Below are positions 1 through 7,809 of a stretch of 64,000 bases of DNA, piece by piece. The stretch covers positions 3,224,001-3,288,000 of the forward strand of contig NZ_CP010797.1 in NCBI RefSeq assembly GCF_000954115.1, written 5' to 3'. The notes below the pieces were generated by a model. The model was not told the DNA's origin and ran no database searches. It was given only the letters and a program-made list of their open reading frames with translations. The stretch is from Rhodococcus sp. B7740. Lineage in GTDB: Bacteria > Actinomycetota > Actinomycetes > Mycobacteriales > Mycobacteriaceae. The stretch's first letter is position 1. Each line of letters begins with the position of its first letter. The translations under genes were made by a program, and so were the position numbers.

Positions 1-1
1 T

Positions 2-52
2 CGCACTCCGGTTCCCCAGCGTTCACCGTCCTCGCCGGAAGGCCGCCCATGA
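2..52 (+). CDS. C-terminal end of upstream ABC transporter gene (partial)
   Basis: Only the last 16 codons are inside the window; they read as a Pro/Arg/Ser-rich tail ending in TGA at 50-52. The stop overlaps the ATG of the next gene (ATGA), so the two are translationally coupled. The next gene is a ribose-type permease, so this is probably the ATP-binding subunit of the same importer, but no domain is visible. The identity rests on context alone. Confidence 0.45.
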   Translation, partial: RTPVPQRSPSSPEGRP

Positions 53-1083
53 TCACTCTCGACAAGAACGCACAGCCCAGCGTCGCGAAACTCGCTGCGC
101 GACCGACATTGTGGCAACAGACCAACAAGCCGACACTGGCCATGCTGGCCGTCACCGTCGCGGTGGCCCTCGTCTTCTCGGTGACCACGTCGTCGTTCCT
201 GACGTTCACCAACATCTCCAACCTCGCCACGCAGATCGCACCGGTCCTGATCATCGCCGTCGCGATGACGTTCGTGATCACCACCGGCCAGATCGACCTC
301 TCCGTCGGAGCGACGGTCGCCTTCGTCGCCGCGATGAGCGCCGAGCTCATCCAGGCAGGCGTCGACTCCTCGGTCGTGTTCGTCGCGGCTCCACTGATGG
401 GTGCGGCGTGGGGACTGGTCAACGGCTGGCTCGCTGCCTACCAGGGCATTCCACCGTTCATCGTCACACTCGCCACGCTCTCGATCATCCGCGGCATCGC
501 GCTGTACCGCACCGAGGGCTTCTCGGTTCCCATCACCCCGGGCACCGCGTTCGCCAAGCTCGGCACTGCGTCGTGGCTCGGGTTCTCGGCGAGCGCCTGG
601 ATCGCCCTCGCCGTGGTCGTCATCGGCGCGGTTGCGCTGGGTCGCACCCGCTTCGGCCGCTACGTCACCGGAATCGGGTCCAACGTCGAATCCGTCCGAC
701 GCTCCGGCGTCAACACCCGTCGCGTGTTGATGATGACGCTGGTGTTCACCGGTCTTGCCGCCGGCATCGCAGGCCTGCTCATCGCCGCACGACTGGGATC
801 GGGTTCCGCCAACTCCGCCAACGGTTTCGAGCTGACCGTCATCACCGCGGTGGTGCTCGGCGGAACCAACCTGTTCGGTGGACGAGGAACCGTGGTCGGC
901 ACCGTGATCGGTGCGGTCCTCACCGGCATCATCGCCAACGGCCTGACGCTGCTGGGCGTGAGCCCCTTCCTCACGCCCATCATCACCGGAATCGTTCTGC
1001 TCGTCGCCATCTGGATCAACATGCGTGGGCACTCGTTGGCGTCACTGTTCAAGCACCTGCAGAGCGCACCGGGCAAACAGTGA
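49..1083 (+). CDS. Sugar-type ABC transporter permease (RbsC-like, BPD_transp_2)
   Basis: This 344-residue polytopic membrane protein has an arrangement of about ten hydrophobic segments. It contains the signature of ribose/xylose/autoinducer-2-type permeases: a 'TGQIDLSVGA' motif near residue 80 and a 'GGTNLFGGRGT' loop near residue 273. It would form the membrane channel of an importer for a small sugar-like or nucleoside-like solute. The ATG overlaps the previous stop, and its own TGA overlaps the GTG of the phosphotriesterase-like gene. The transported solute is probably the substrate of the three downstream enzymes, but cannot be named from sequence. Confidence 0.9.
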   Translation: MITLDKNAQPSVAKLAARPTLWQQTNKPTLAMLAVTVAVALVFSVTTSSFLTFTNISNLATQIAPVLIIAVAMTFVITTGQIDLSVGATVAFVAAMSAELIQAGVDSSVVFVAAPLMGAAWGLVNGWLAAYQGIPPFIVTLATLSIIRGIALYRTEGFSVPITPGTAFAKLGTASWLGFSASAWIALAVVVIGAVALGRTRFGRYVTGIGSNVESVRRSGVNTRRVLMMTLVFTGLAAGIAGLLIAARLGSGSANSANGFELTVITAVVLGGTNLFGGRGTVVGTVIGAVLTGIIANGLTLLGVSPFLTPIITGIVLLVAIWINMRGHSLASLFKHLQSAPGKQ

Positions 1084-2108
1084 TCGTCCGGACGGTGACC
1101 GGTCCGGTCGACTCCAGCGAGCTGGGGTTGGTGTTACCGCACGAGCACCTGCACAACGACGCCTCGGCGGCGTACTCGGAATCGCTCGATCCCGCTGTGG
1201 CGCAGGTTCTCTCCGGACCGATCTCGGCCTCGGACGCCTGGCTGTTGCACGACAATCCGTATCACAGCGCCGACAATTGCCGGATCGACGACGCGGCGGC
1301 CGTGTTGGCGGACCTGAAAACCTTTGCCGACCACGGCGGGACGACCGTCGTCGATCTGACACCACCGGGCATCGGTCGTCGACCCGAGATCCTGGAACGG
1401 TACTCCCGAGACTCGGGGGTCCGGGTCGTCATGGGCTCGGGCTGGTACCTCGAGGCCACGCACCCGGCCGAGGTCGCCTCGCTGAGCGTCGACCAACTCG
1501 CGTCGGGACTCGTTGCCGAGTTCTCCTCGAACGACGGGCCTCGCCCCGGGGTCATCGGGGAGATCGGAGTCTCGCCGTCGTTCACCGCCGCCGAGAAGAA
1601 GGCGTTACGCGCCGCATGCGTCGCGCAACGAGAAGTCGCTGTACCACTGTTCGTTCACCTTCCGGGGTGGCAGCGGCGTGGGCACGAAGTGCTCGACATC
1701 GTCGTCGAGGAGATGGGTGTCGACCCGAGTGCTGTGGTGCTCTGCCACATGGACCCGTCGGGCAACGATCCCGACTACCAATGCGCTCTGGGTGATCGCG
1801 GGGTGTATCTGGAATTCGACATGATCGGCATGCCCTTCGAGTTCCCGGGTGAGGGTCAGTCTCCATCGCCCGCCGACACCGCCTTCGCGGTCGCCGGTCT
1901 CATCGGCGGCGGATACCGACGGCAATTGCTCCTCAGTCACGACCTGTTTCTCAAGTCGATGCTCCGCGCATTCGGTGGCAACGGTTTGGCCTACGTACCA
2001 GTCTCTTTCGCAGCACGACTCGTGCGAAGCGGAATCGACCCCCAGCACGTGTCCTCGCTCATGCGAGACAACCCGAGGTCGCTCTTCGAGAGCGCCGGAA
2101 AAGGATAG
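1080..2108 (+). CDS. Phosphotriesterase-family amidohydrolase (lactonase/esterase-like)
   Basis: This is a TIM-barrel metal-dependent hydrolase of 342 residues. Metal-ligand motifs are in the expected order: HEH at 21-23, a glutamate in 'GEIG' near 161 where classical phosphotriesterases have a carbamylated lysine, H193 in 'VHLPGW', H223 in 'CHMDPS' and the 'SHD' aspartate near 288. The glutamate variant is common in the Php-like branch, so lactone or ester hydrolysis is likelier than phosphotriester cleavage. The GTG start at 1080 overlaps the permease stop (GTGA). An in-frame extension upstream lies inside the permease gene and is rejected. It probably acts on the imported compound. Confidence 0.85.
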   Translation: MIVRTVTGPVDSSELGLVLPHEHLHNDASAAYSESLDPAVAQVLSGPISASDAWLLHDNPYHSADNCRIDDAAAVLADLKTFADHGGTTVVDLTPPGIGRRPEILERYSRDSGVRVVMGSGWYLEATHPAEVASLSVDQLASGLVAEFSSNDGPRPGVIGEIGVSPSFTAAEKKALRAACVAQREVAVPLFVHLPGWQRRGHEVLDIVVEEMGVDPSAVVLCHMDPSGNDPDYQCALGDRGVYLEFDMIGMPFEFPGEGQSPSPADTAFAVAGLIGGGYRRQLLLSHDLFLKSMLRAFGGNGLAYVPVSFAARLVRSGIDPQHVSSLMRDNPRSLFESAGKG

Positions 2109-2117
2109 AAAACCACC

Positions 2118-2870
2118 ATGGGTAAGAAAGTTCTGATCGCCGGTGAAAGCTGGATGACCACCTCGACGCACGTCAAGGGCGTCGACGAATTCACCGTGCA
2201 CTCCTACGTGGAAGGTGTCGGACCACTCAAGGACGCCCTGGCTTCCCGCGGACACGACGTGGTGCACATGCCGGCGCATCTGGTGCCGACACAATTTCCC
2301 GGTAACGGCGAGGCTCTGTCCGCCTACGACGTCATCGTCCTCTCGGACATCGGCGCCAACTCGATTCAGCTCGCACCCAGCGTCTTCGATCGTTTTCAGG
2401 CAGGCGAGGACCGCCTGGTCGAGCTCCGGAACTGGGTGCACGACGGCGGTGCGCTGCTGATGATCGGCGGATACCTTTCGTTCTCAGGGTTCCAAGCCCG
2501 CGCTGCGTTCCGGCAGACAGCACTCGCAGACGCTCTGCCGGTGACGATGCTCGCCGAAGACGATCGCGTGGAGACCCCAGGTGGCATGGTCCCCGTGGTC
2601 GTCGACGACAAGCACCCCACCGTGAGCGCCAGCGGGATCGAGTGGCCTGCACTCCTGGGGTACAACCGAGTGATCGCCAAGGACGGAGTTGCCGTCCCCG
2701 CCACCATCAACGGAGATCCGCTCGTCGCTGCGGGCACCTACGGCAAGGGCCGCTCGGCGGTCTTCACCTCGGACTGCTCGCCGCACTGGGCACCGCCGGA
2801 ATTCTGCGAGCAGTGGCTCGGCTACACCGATCTGTTCGACGGCCTGATCACCTGGTTGTCCGCGGAATGA
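2118..2870 (+). CDS. Putative glutamine amidotransferase-like protein (PF07090 type)
   Basis: A 250-residue cytoplasmic protein that begins 'MGKKVLIAGESW' and has 'VIVLSDIGANS' and 'GGALLMIGGYLSFSG' strands typical of the class-I glutamine amidotransferase-like fold of PF07090. The usual nucleophilic cysteine at the elbow is not evident: the GGALLMIGGY stretch lacks Cys. A catalytic glutaminase role is therefore doubtful, and a hydrolase or sugar-related role is possible. It follows the phosphotriesterase-like gene by 9 bases and overlaps the TenA-family gene by ATGA, placing it in the same operon. Exact function is unknown. Confidence 0.75.
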   Translation: MGKKVLIAGESWMTTSTHVKGVDEFTVHSYVEGVGPLKDALASRGHDVVHMPAHLVPTQFPGNGEALSAYDVIVLSDIGANSIQLAPSVFDRFQAGEDRLVELRNWVHDGGALLMIGGYLSFSGFQARAAFRQTALADALPVTMLAEDDRVETPGGMVPVVVDDKHPTVSASGIEWPALLGYNRVIAKDGVAVPATINGDPLVAAGTYGKGRSAVFTSDCSPHWAPPEFCEQWLGYTDLFDGLITWLSAE

Positions 2871-3493
2871 GTCGCTCCGCCGAACTGATTGCGCGGCAAC
2901 AACGCAACCTCGTTGCAGCGCAGCGCGTCCCCTTCATCGTCGAATCGATCGGCGGCACACTACGCGACGACCACTTCCGGCGTTACCTGGTGATCGAGGA
3001 GGCGTTCGTACTCACCGCGGTGCGCATCCTGGGACTCGTCGTCGCAGAGTCCGAGTCCTTGGACGACGCAACCGATCATGTGGCGTCACTTTCGAATCTC
3101 GTCGGTGAGCAGCGGGAGTACTTCGCCGGACTACGCGAGCAGTTTCCGTACGACGGCGATACCGACGAGTTGATCGAGAGTTCGTCCGTACTGTCCGACT
3201 ACGCCTTGGGACTTGCCCGTCGAGACGGCAGGGCTGCAGCACTCGTGGCGATGTTCGCCGCCGAGACCCTGTACCTGTCCTGGTGCCGCGCAGCACTCGA
3301 TACGTCGGCCGATCGCGAACCGGCACTGCAGGAGTGGATAGAAATGCATACCCGACCTGCTTTCGTGGCGCAGGTCGACGCGTTGGCCCGAGAGGTCGAC
3401 GCCATGAACGCTGTGGACGATGCAAGGCTGGACGAGTGGTTCGCGGGAATGTTGGCCGCCGAGAACGCATTCCACAACTCGGCGATGGACTAG
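2867..3493 (+). CDS. TenA/thiaminase-II-family protein with Glu in the Cys position
   Basis: A 208-residue all-helical protein with TenA/PQQC-family features: 'YLVIEEAFVL' near residue 46, an aromatic 'AETLYLSW' helix near 131-138 and a C-terminal 'GMLAAENAFHNS' helix. The catalytic cysteine of thiaminase II (Cys135 in B. subtilis TenA) aligns by position with E133, as in the TenA_E subfamily. TenA proteins hydrolyse aminopyrimidine compounds, but here the context is a solute importer and hydrolases rather than thiamine genes. The ATG overlaps the previous stop. The gene ends directly at a palindromic element that probably terminates the operon. Confidence 0.75.
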   Translation: MSRSAELIARQQRNLVAAQRVPFIVESIGGTLRDDHFRRYLVIEEAFVLTAVRILGLVVAESESLDDATDHVASLSNLVGEQREYFAGLREQFPYDGDTDELIESSSVLSDYALGLARRDGRAAALVAMFAAETLYLSWCRAALDTSADREPALQEWIEMHTRPAFVAQVDALAREVDAMNAVDDARLDEWFAGMLAAENAFHNSAMD

Positions 3494-3592
3494 TGCCTGC
3501 GGCAGTGGTGTGACAAGGCCTGCGGGTCGTTCCGCAGGCTCCACTCCCATGTGCCGCCTGGGGCACCCAAACACACCACTGCCGCAGGCACT
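3492..3592. terminator. Palindromic element E1 between convergent genes
   Basis: A perfect 21-bp inverted repeat pairs 3492-3512 with 3572-3592. Inside it are a second hairpin (GCCTGCGG at 3518-3525 with CCGCAGGC at 3532-3539) and a third small one at 3551-3566. The left arm begins in the TAG stop of the TenA-family gene and the right arm ends on the first base of the opposing thiolase stop. The placement fits a bidirectional terminator. The right part recurs at 6603-6644 with three mismatches. Confidence 0.75.
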
Positions 3593-4761
3593 TACAGGCG
3601 TTCGACGATGGTGGCGTTCGACGGGCCGCCCGCCTCGCACATCACCTGCAGCCCGAAGCGTTGCTCACGTTCGGCGAGGGCGTGGACCATGGTCGTCATG
3701 ATGCGCGCTCCGCTGCCGCCGAGGGGGTGACCGATGGCGATGGCTCCGCCGTTGACGTTCACCTTGCTCGGATCGGCACCGGTCTCCTTGGCCCATGCAA
3801 GCACCACGGAGGCGAATGCCTCGTTGACCTCGAACAGGTCGATGTCGCTCATCGTCAACCCCGCCTTGGCGAGCACCTTCTGCGTGGCCGGGATGACGGC
3901 GGTGAGCATCATCAGCGGATCGTCACCGACCACGGCGAAGCTGTGCAGCCTGGCCATCGGCGTGAGGCCGAGCCCCCTCGCCTTCTCGCTGGTGGTGATC
4001 ATGACCGCGGCGCTACCGTCGTTGATCTGGCTTGCGTTGCCCGCGGTGATGTTCCATTGGATTTCGGGGAACCGCTGCGCCATGGCGTCGCTGTAGTACG
4101 CCGGACGCAGCCCTGCCAGGGCCTCCAGCGTCGACCCGGTGCGGATCCCCTCGTCACGGTCGAGTCCGCGGATGGCGCTGATCTCCCTCTTGAAGCGTCC
4201 CTCTTCGGTTGCCGCCGCGGCCTTCGCGTGACTGGACAATGCGAATTCGTCCATTTCGGTCCGGCTGATACCCCACCTGGCCGCGATCAGTTCGGCACTG
4301 ATGCCCTGCGGCACGAGACCGTCCGGATACCTCTCGGCGAAACCGACACCCGCCGGGTCCTCGGTACCGATCATGTTCGAGCCCATCGGGATTCGACTCA
4401 TGGACTCCGACCCGGCCGCAATCGCCAGATCGTAGGCACCGGAGATGACGCCCTGAGCGGCGAAGTGAATCGCCTGCTGGCTGCTTCCGCACTGACGGTC
4501 CACCGTGGTCGCAGGCACGGATTCGGGATAGCCCGCCGCCAATGCAGCACGTCGAGTCATGTTCGACGCCTGATCCCCCACTGCGGTGACGACACCACCG
4601 ATGACGTCGTCGATCTGGTTCGGGTCGATTCCACTGCGCTGCACAACTTCCCGAAGACTGTGGGCCATCAGGTCCACTGGATGTTCGGGATGCAGTGTGC
4701 CGTTTGCCTTGCCCCGTCCGACCGGGGTTCTGACTGCCTCGACGATGACTGCGTCTCTCAT
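3592..4761 (-). CDS. Acetyl-CoA acyltransferase (thiolase)
   Basis: A 389-residue thiolase with the acylation cysteine at C91 ('DRQCGSSQQA'), a 'NEAF' motif, the catalytic His near 345 in 'GHPLGGSGAR' and the second cysteine near 375 in 'CEAGGPSNA'. It should cleave 3-ketoacyl-CoA with CoA or condense acyl-CoAs in the cytoplasm. The start ATG at 4761 was chosen because 'MRDAVIVEAVRTPVG' is the canonical thiolase N-terminus; the longer open frame runs into the divergent regulator gene. It is transcribed away from an HxlR-family gene, which probably controls it. Substrate chain length cannot be read from sequence. Confidence 0.9.
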   Translation of the reverse strand: MRDAVIVEAVRTPVGRGKANGTLHPEHPVDLMAHSLREVVQRSGIDPNQIDDVIGGVVTAVGDQASNMTRRAALAAGYPESVPATTVDRQCGSSQQAIHFAAQGVISGAYDLAIAAGSESMSRIPMGSNMIGTEDPAGVGFAERYPDGLVPQGISAELIAARWGISRTEMDEFALSSHAKAAAATEEGRFKREISAIRGLDRDEGIRTGSTLEALAGLRPAYYSDAMAQRFPEIQWNITAGNASQINDGSAAVMITTSEKARGLGLTPMARLHSFAVVGDDPLMMLTAVIPATQKVLAKAGLTMSDIDLFEVNEAFASVVLAWAKETGADPSKVNVNGGAIAIGHPLGGSGARIMTTMVHALAEREQRFGLQVMCEAGGPSNATIVERL

Positions 4762-4773
4762 GACGGCTCCTTG

Positions 4774-4850
4774 TCCGATCGACCCGTTCCTATCGGATCG
4801 CTGACACCACGGTACGAGCTGGCTATAGTTTTGTAAAGTCAGTAGTATCG
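4774..4850. promoter_or_regulatory. Divergent promoter region with candidate HxlR operator
   Basis: The 93-bp gap between the thiolase and HxlR starts contains an inverted repeat TCCGAT (4774-4779) and ATCGGA (4792-4797). It also has an AT-rich stretch with a TATAGT hexamer at 4824-4829 that could be a -10 element for the regulator gene. No strong ribosome-binding site precedes the regulator ATG at 4855, so its mRNA may have a short leader. This is inference from layout only. Confidence 0.35.
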
Positions 4851-4854
4851 TGAC

Positions 4855-5322
4855 ATGCCCCTCCACATGGACGGCCCACTGTCCGACCTCGACTCCTGGA
4901 CGGCCGGCGACCGCTGCTCCATTGCGCGCGCCTTGTCCGTGGTCGGAACCCGATCCGCCATGCTGATCCTGCGCGAGGCCTTCTACGGCACGACGAGGTT
5001 CGACGACTTCAGCCGACGCGTCGGCATCACCGACGCCAGCAGCGCCGCCCGACTCAAAGAACTCGTCGACGCGGGCATCTTCGTCAAACAGCCCTACCGC
5101 CCCGACAAGGGACGAACACGCTACGAGTACATCCTGACGAAAATGGGGGAAGACCTGCTGCCCGTCGTACTCGGGCTGATGCAATGGGGCGACGAGTATC
5201 TACAGGATGATGACGGGCCCTTCGATGTGGTTGATGCACAAGGGAACCCAGTGCACGTCCGGATCACCGACAACAATGGCGCGGAAGTGCCGGTGAACGA
5301 ACTGAGAGTGCGCATCGCCTAG
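4855..5322 (+). CDS. HxlR-family winged-helix transcriptional regulator
   Basis: This 155-residue protein carries the HxlR winged helix at about residues 20-110. It begins with the CSIARAL segment, whose cysteine is typical of the family, and continues through 'LREAFYGTTRFDDFSRRVGI', 'SSAARLKELVDAGI' and the wing 'RTRYEYILTKMGEDLLPV'. It probably binds DNA as a dimer and controls the divergent thiolase gene and itself. A second ATG four codons downstream (4867) is an alternative start. The effector is unknown. Confidence 0.88.
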   Translation: MPLHMDGPLSDLDSWTAGDRCSIARALSVVGTRSAMLILREAFYGTTRFDDFSRRVGITDASSAARLKELVDAGIFVKQPYRPDKGRTRYEYILTKMGEDLLPVVLGLMQWGDEYLQDDDGPFDVVDAQGNPVHVRITDNNGAEVPVNELRVRIA

Positions 5323-5356
5323 CCTCCGGTGTTCGACTAGAAGAGACGCACACACA

Positions 5357-5920
5357 GTGGGCACGACGCGTAACCTGCTGCACGTGGGCAACGATCGACG
5401 GCGTGGCACCGGAGGCCGACCAGACAGGGCCTGGACCGCACTGGTTTTCGGTCTCACCCTGGCCGCAGCCCTGTCATCGCTGTGGCACTTCGCCGCGCCC
5501 CTCGCGCCCTTCGACCCGGCGGCTGTATCCGGCGAGACCGGAAGCGTATCGATCATTGGTTACGCGCAACTGTTCACCGAACAGGGTCCCCCGTGGTTTC
5601 CGTCGTCGCTCGTCATCGGCGCACTGACACTGTGCGTGGTTGCTGCGGCAGCACGGATTCGAGGATCTCGGCAGTCGCTGTTCTGGTGGCCCTTGCCGAC
5701 GTCGGCGTTTCTCGGAGCTTCCTTGTGGGCCTCCGCCGCCGTCGGACCGCCGCAGGTCTCGGCCATTGCCTTGGTTCACCCCGACTCGATGGCCGCGCAG
5801 ATGTCGGAGTCGCCGCTGTTCCGAGAATCGATTCTCGTATTCCTGATCGAATGCCTGACAGTGTCGATCGTGATCGGTGCAGTTTTCGCGGGTGTTCAAC
5901 ACAGGGCCGACCGACGCTGA
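5357..5920 (+). CDS. Hypothetical membrane protein
   Basis: A 187-residue protein with a basic N-terminal segment followed by about four hydrophobic stretches (near residues 27-47, 83-100, 115-130 and 160-180), consistent with an integral membrane protein. The GTG start at 5357 is taken because no ATG gives a similar frame and the preceding region has stops. I do not recognise a family. It lies 34 bases after the HxlR gene on the same strand but is probably independent. The coding frame shows normal high third-position GC for this genome. Confidence 0.6.
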   Translation: MGTTRNLLHVGNDRRRGTGGRPDRAWTALVFGLTLAAALSSLWHFAAPLAPFDPAAVSGETGSVSIIGYAQLFTEQGPPWFPSSLVIGALTLCVVAAAARIRGSRQSLFWWPLPTSAFLGASLWASAAVGPPQVSAIALVHPDSMAAQMSESPLFRESILVFLIECLTVSIVIGAVFAGVQHRADRR

Positions 5921-6078
5921 GGCCGAGTACGTTCAGGCCGTGATCGCCTGGCGTTGTGCGAGGCCCCGCGATGCGGTCAACTGTTTCTGCAGGATCGACC
6001 CAATCAGCAATGGTGCTGCAGCGCATGCGGCAATCGGGCGCGCGCTGCACGACACCACGCCGTCAAGAAGGGCAGATC

Positions 6079-6474
6079 ATGAACATTTCGGTACATCAAG
6101 TGGTCCTCGACTGCACCGACGCCCGTGAGTCCGCCGAGTTCTACCGGCAACTGCTGGGTTTCGAGTACATCCCCGGTGACGCCGAGACGATCGATCCGGA
6201 TTGGCTCGCGATCACCGCGCCGGACGGTTCGTGGCGAATCGCATTTCAACAGATCGACTCACTACCGGCCGCAACATGGCCGGACGGCGAGCACCCTCAG
6301 ATGTTGCACCTGGACTTTCGCGTCGACACCGTCGAGCAACTCGACGAAGAGCACACGCGCGCACTCGAATTGGGTGCGCAACTATTGCGGGACCTGCGGG
6401 ACGACCCGGAAGAGCCGATCCGAATCTATGCCGACCCGGCCGGCCATCCGTTCTGCATCTTCGTCGGGACGTGA
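6079..6474 (+). CDS. VOC-family (glyoxalase/bleomycin-resistance-like) protein
   Basis: A 131-residue single-unit vicinal-oxygen-chelate protein. The beta-alpha-beta-beta-beta pattern is visible in 'VVLDCTDARESAEFYRQLLGFEY' at the N-terminus and 'IYADPAGHPFCIFVG' at the C-terminus, with 'HLDFRVDTVEQLDEE' between. Such proteins bind metal and small molecules or act as dioxygenases, glyoxalases or resistance proteins. No specific substrate can be assigned. The ATG at 6079 has a purine-rich AAGGGC upstream; the longer open frame (from 5956) has no family similarity. It stands alone between two unrelated transcription units. Confidence 0.85.
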   Translation: MNISVHQVVLDCTDARESAEFYRQLLGFEYIPGDAETIDPDWLAITAPDGSWRIAFQQIDSLPAATWPDGEHPQMLHLDFRVDTVEQLDEEHTRALELGAQLLRDLRDDPEEPIRIYADPAGHPFCIFVGT

Positions 6475-6588
6475 ACCGGCGCGCCCCGCACATCAGCTCC
6501 CCACATTCGGATACCCGACGCCGATCGGAGTCACATATCCACAACCGAGGAGCCGATCCGCGGACTACGGACGCCAACCGAGCATCCG

Positions 6589-6644
6589 AGTGGTGTGGTC
6601 GAGTGCCGCCCGGGGCACACAACCACACCACTGCCGCAGGCACT
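6589..6644. terminator. Palindromic element E2 after the HadA/HadB-like gene
   Basis: An 11-bp inverted repeat pairs 6589-6599 with 6622-6632 and encloses the small hairpin GTGCC...GGCAC at 6603-6618. The right part (6603-6644) matches 3551-3592 with three mismatches. The element ends on the first base of the minus-strand stop codon, the same placement as E1. It probably terminates transcription. The rest of the gap 6475-6588 shows no other feature. Confidence 0.65.
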
Positions 6645-7759
6645 CAGCCCAATTGCACTGTGACCGTGGCGCGGTGACCGAAGATTCGCTTGCCCTCGAA
6701 CGTGGCACCCAGTGAGATGACCGCAGTACGCGTGGCCTCGTCCTTGGACTTGATCTTGCCGGTGAAGACGATCTCGGCGGCCTTGTGGGTGTCGACCGGG
6801 ATGGGGGTGGTGAAGCGGACGGTGTAGTCCTTCACAGCGCCCGGGTCGCCGAGCCACTCGGTGATGTACCCGCCGCCGACGCCCATCGTGAGCATCCCGT
6901 GGGCCAGCACGTTCTCGAGATCGATCAGCTTGGCGAACTGCTCGCTCCAGTGAATCGGGTTCGCGTCGCCGGCGACACCTGCGTAGTTGACCAGGTCACC
7001 GCGGGTCAGGCGCACCGTGCGGGGCGGCAGTTCGTCTCCGACGTTCACCTCGTCGAACTTCTGTGTGGGCCGACCCCGGTACTCCTCGACGACCAGCGGT
7101 TCGTGTTCCTGCGGAGTGGACAGTGTGCCGCTCTCGCCGGAATCGGCACCGCTGACGTCCGTCGTCGCGCCGAACATCACCAAGTTCTTCGCAGACTCGG
7201 CGATGGCCGGATCGATCTCGCCGGACCGACCGACGAGCAGCGTGGTGTACGTGGTCTGCACCAGTTCGTTCTTCTGGTTGGACACGACGTTCTTGGTGAC
7301 CATCATGTCGCGTCCCATGACCGTCTTGAACGAGTCGAGCGAGACATCGCACGTCAGTTGATCGCCGGCGAGGATCGGCTTCTGGAACACCAGCACCTGA
7401 TCGGTCTGGAGGATCTGGCTCAGGTCGTAGCCCTCGGCGATGGACTGGAGAAGCTTCTTCTGCGCAAGGGTGCCGACCAGCGACATGAACGTCAGAGGCG
7501 CGACGAGGGCACTGTGACCCAGCGCGGCCGCGGCATCTCCGTCCCAGTGGGCGGGGTGGAAATCCTGGACGGCGCGGGCGTACTCACGGACCTTCTCGCG
7601 GCCCACCTCGTAGTAGTCCTCGGTGCGGTAGTGATAACCGACCATGCTCCGAGCATGTTCCGCCGGATCGAATGCTTCACCGTCGGTTGCTGCCGTACCG
7701 GACTCCGCTACCTGCTCTGCCACTGTTGTCCCACCGTCTCGTACCCCACTGTTCACCAT
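6644..7759 (-). CDS. Fused HadA/HadB-like (3R)-hydroxyacyl dehydratase
   Basis: The 371-residue protein contains two hot-dog domains in tandem. The N-terminal one (about 35-195) resembles the non-catalytic MaoC_N/HadA-type half. The C-terminal one (about 230-371) carries the hydratase-2 motif, with 'GDANPIHWSEQFA' and 'LAHGMLTMG'. Known relatives dehydrate (3R)-hydroxyacyl-ACP in FAS-II and mycolate elongation; a CoA substrate is also possible. Start choice is uncertain: ATG 7759 or the in-frame GTG at 7723. It lies 50 bases downstream of an Hsp70-like gene on the same strand and is followed directly by element E2. Confidence 0.85.
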   Translation of the reverse strand: MVNSGVRDGGTTVAEQVAESGTAATDGEAFDPAEHARSMVGYHYRTEDYYEVGREKVREYARAVQDFHPAHWDGDAAAALGHSALVAPLTFMSLVGTLAQKKLLQSIAEGYDLSQILQTDQVLVFQKPILAGDQLTCDVSLDSFKTVMGRDMMVTKNVVSNQKNELVQTTYTTLLVGRSGEIDPAIAESAKNLVMFGATTDVSGADSGESGTLSTPQEHEPLVVEEYRGRPTQKFDEVNVGDELPPRTVRLTRGDLVNYAGVAGDANPIHWSEQFAKLIDLENVLAHGMLTMGVGGGYITEWLGDPGAVKDYTVRFTTPIPVDTHKAAEIVFTGKIKSKDEATRTAVISLGATFEGKRIFGHRATVTVQLG

Positions 7760-7809
7760 TACCCGAGCAACCTACCGAACAACGGCGTTCGTTGGCCAGG
7801 CCGGCGGGT

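Noticed and set aside
111..1079. In-frame 323-codon extension upstream of the phosphotriesterase-like gene
   Set aside because: It lies inside the permease gene on the same strand and has an Arg/His-rich out-of-frame composition; GTG 1080 with GTGA coupling is a far better start.
6475..6588. Small gene between the VOC protein and the HadA/HadB-like gene
   Set aside because: No frame has a plausible start, length or composition.
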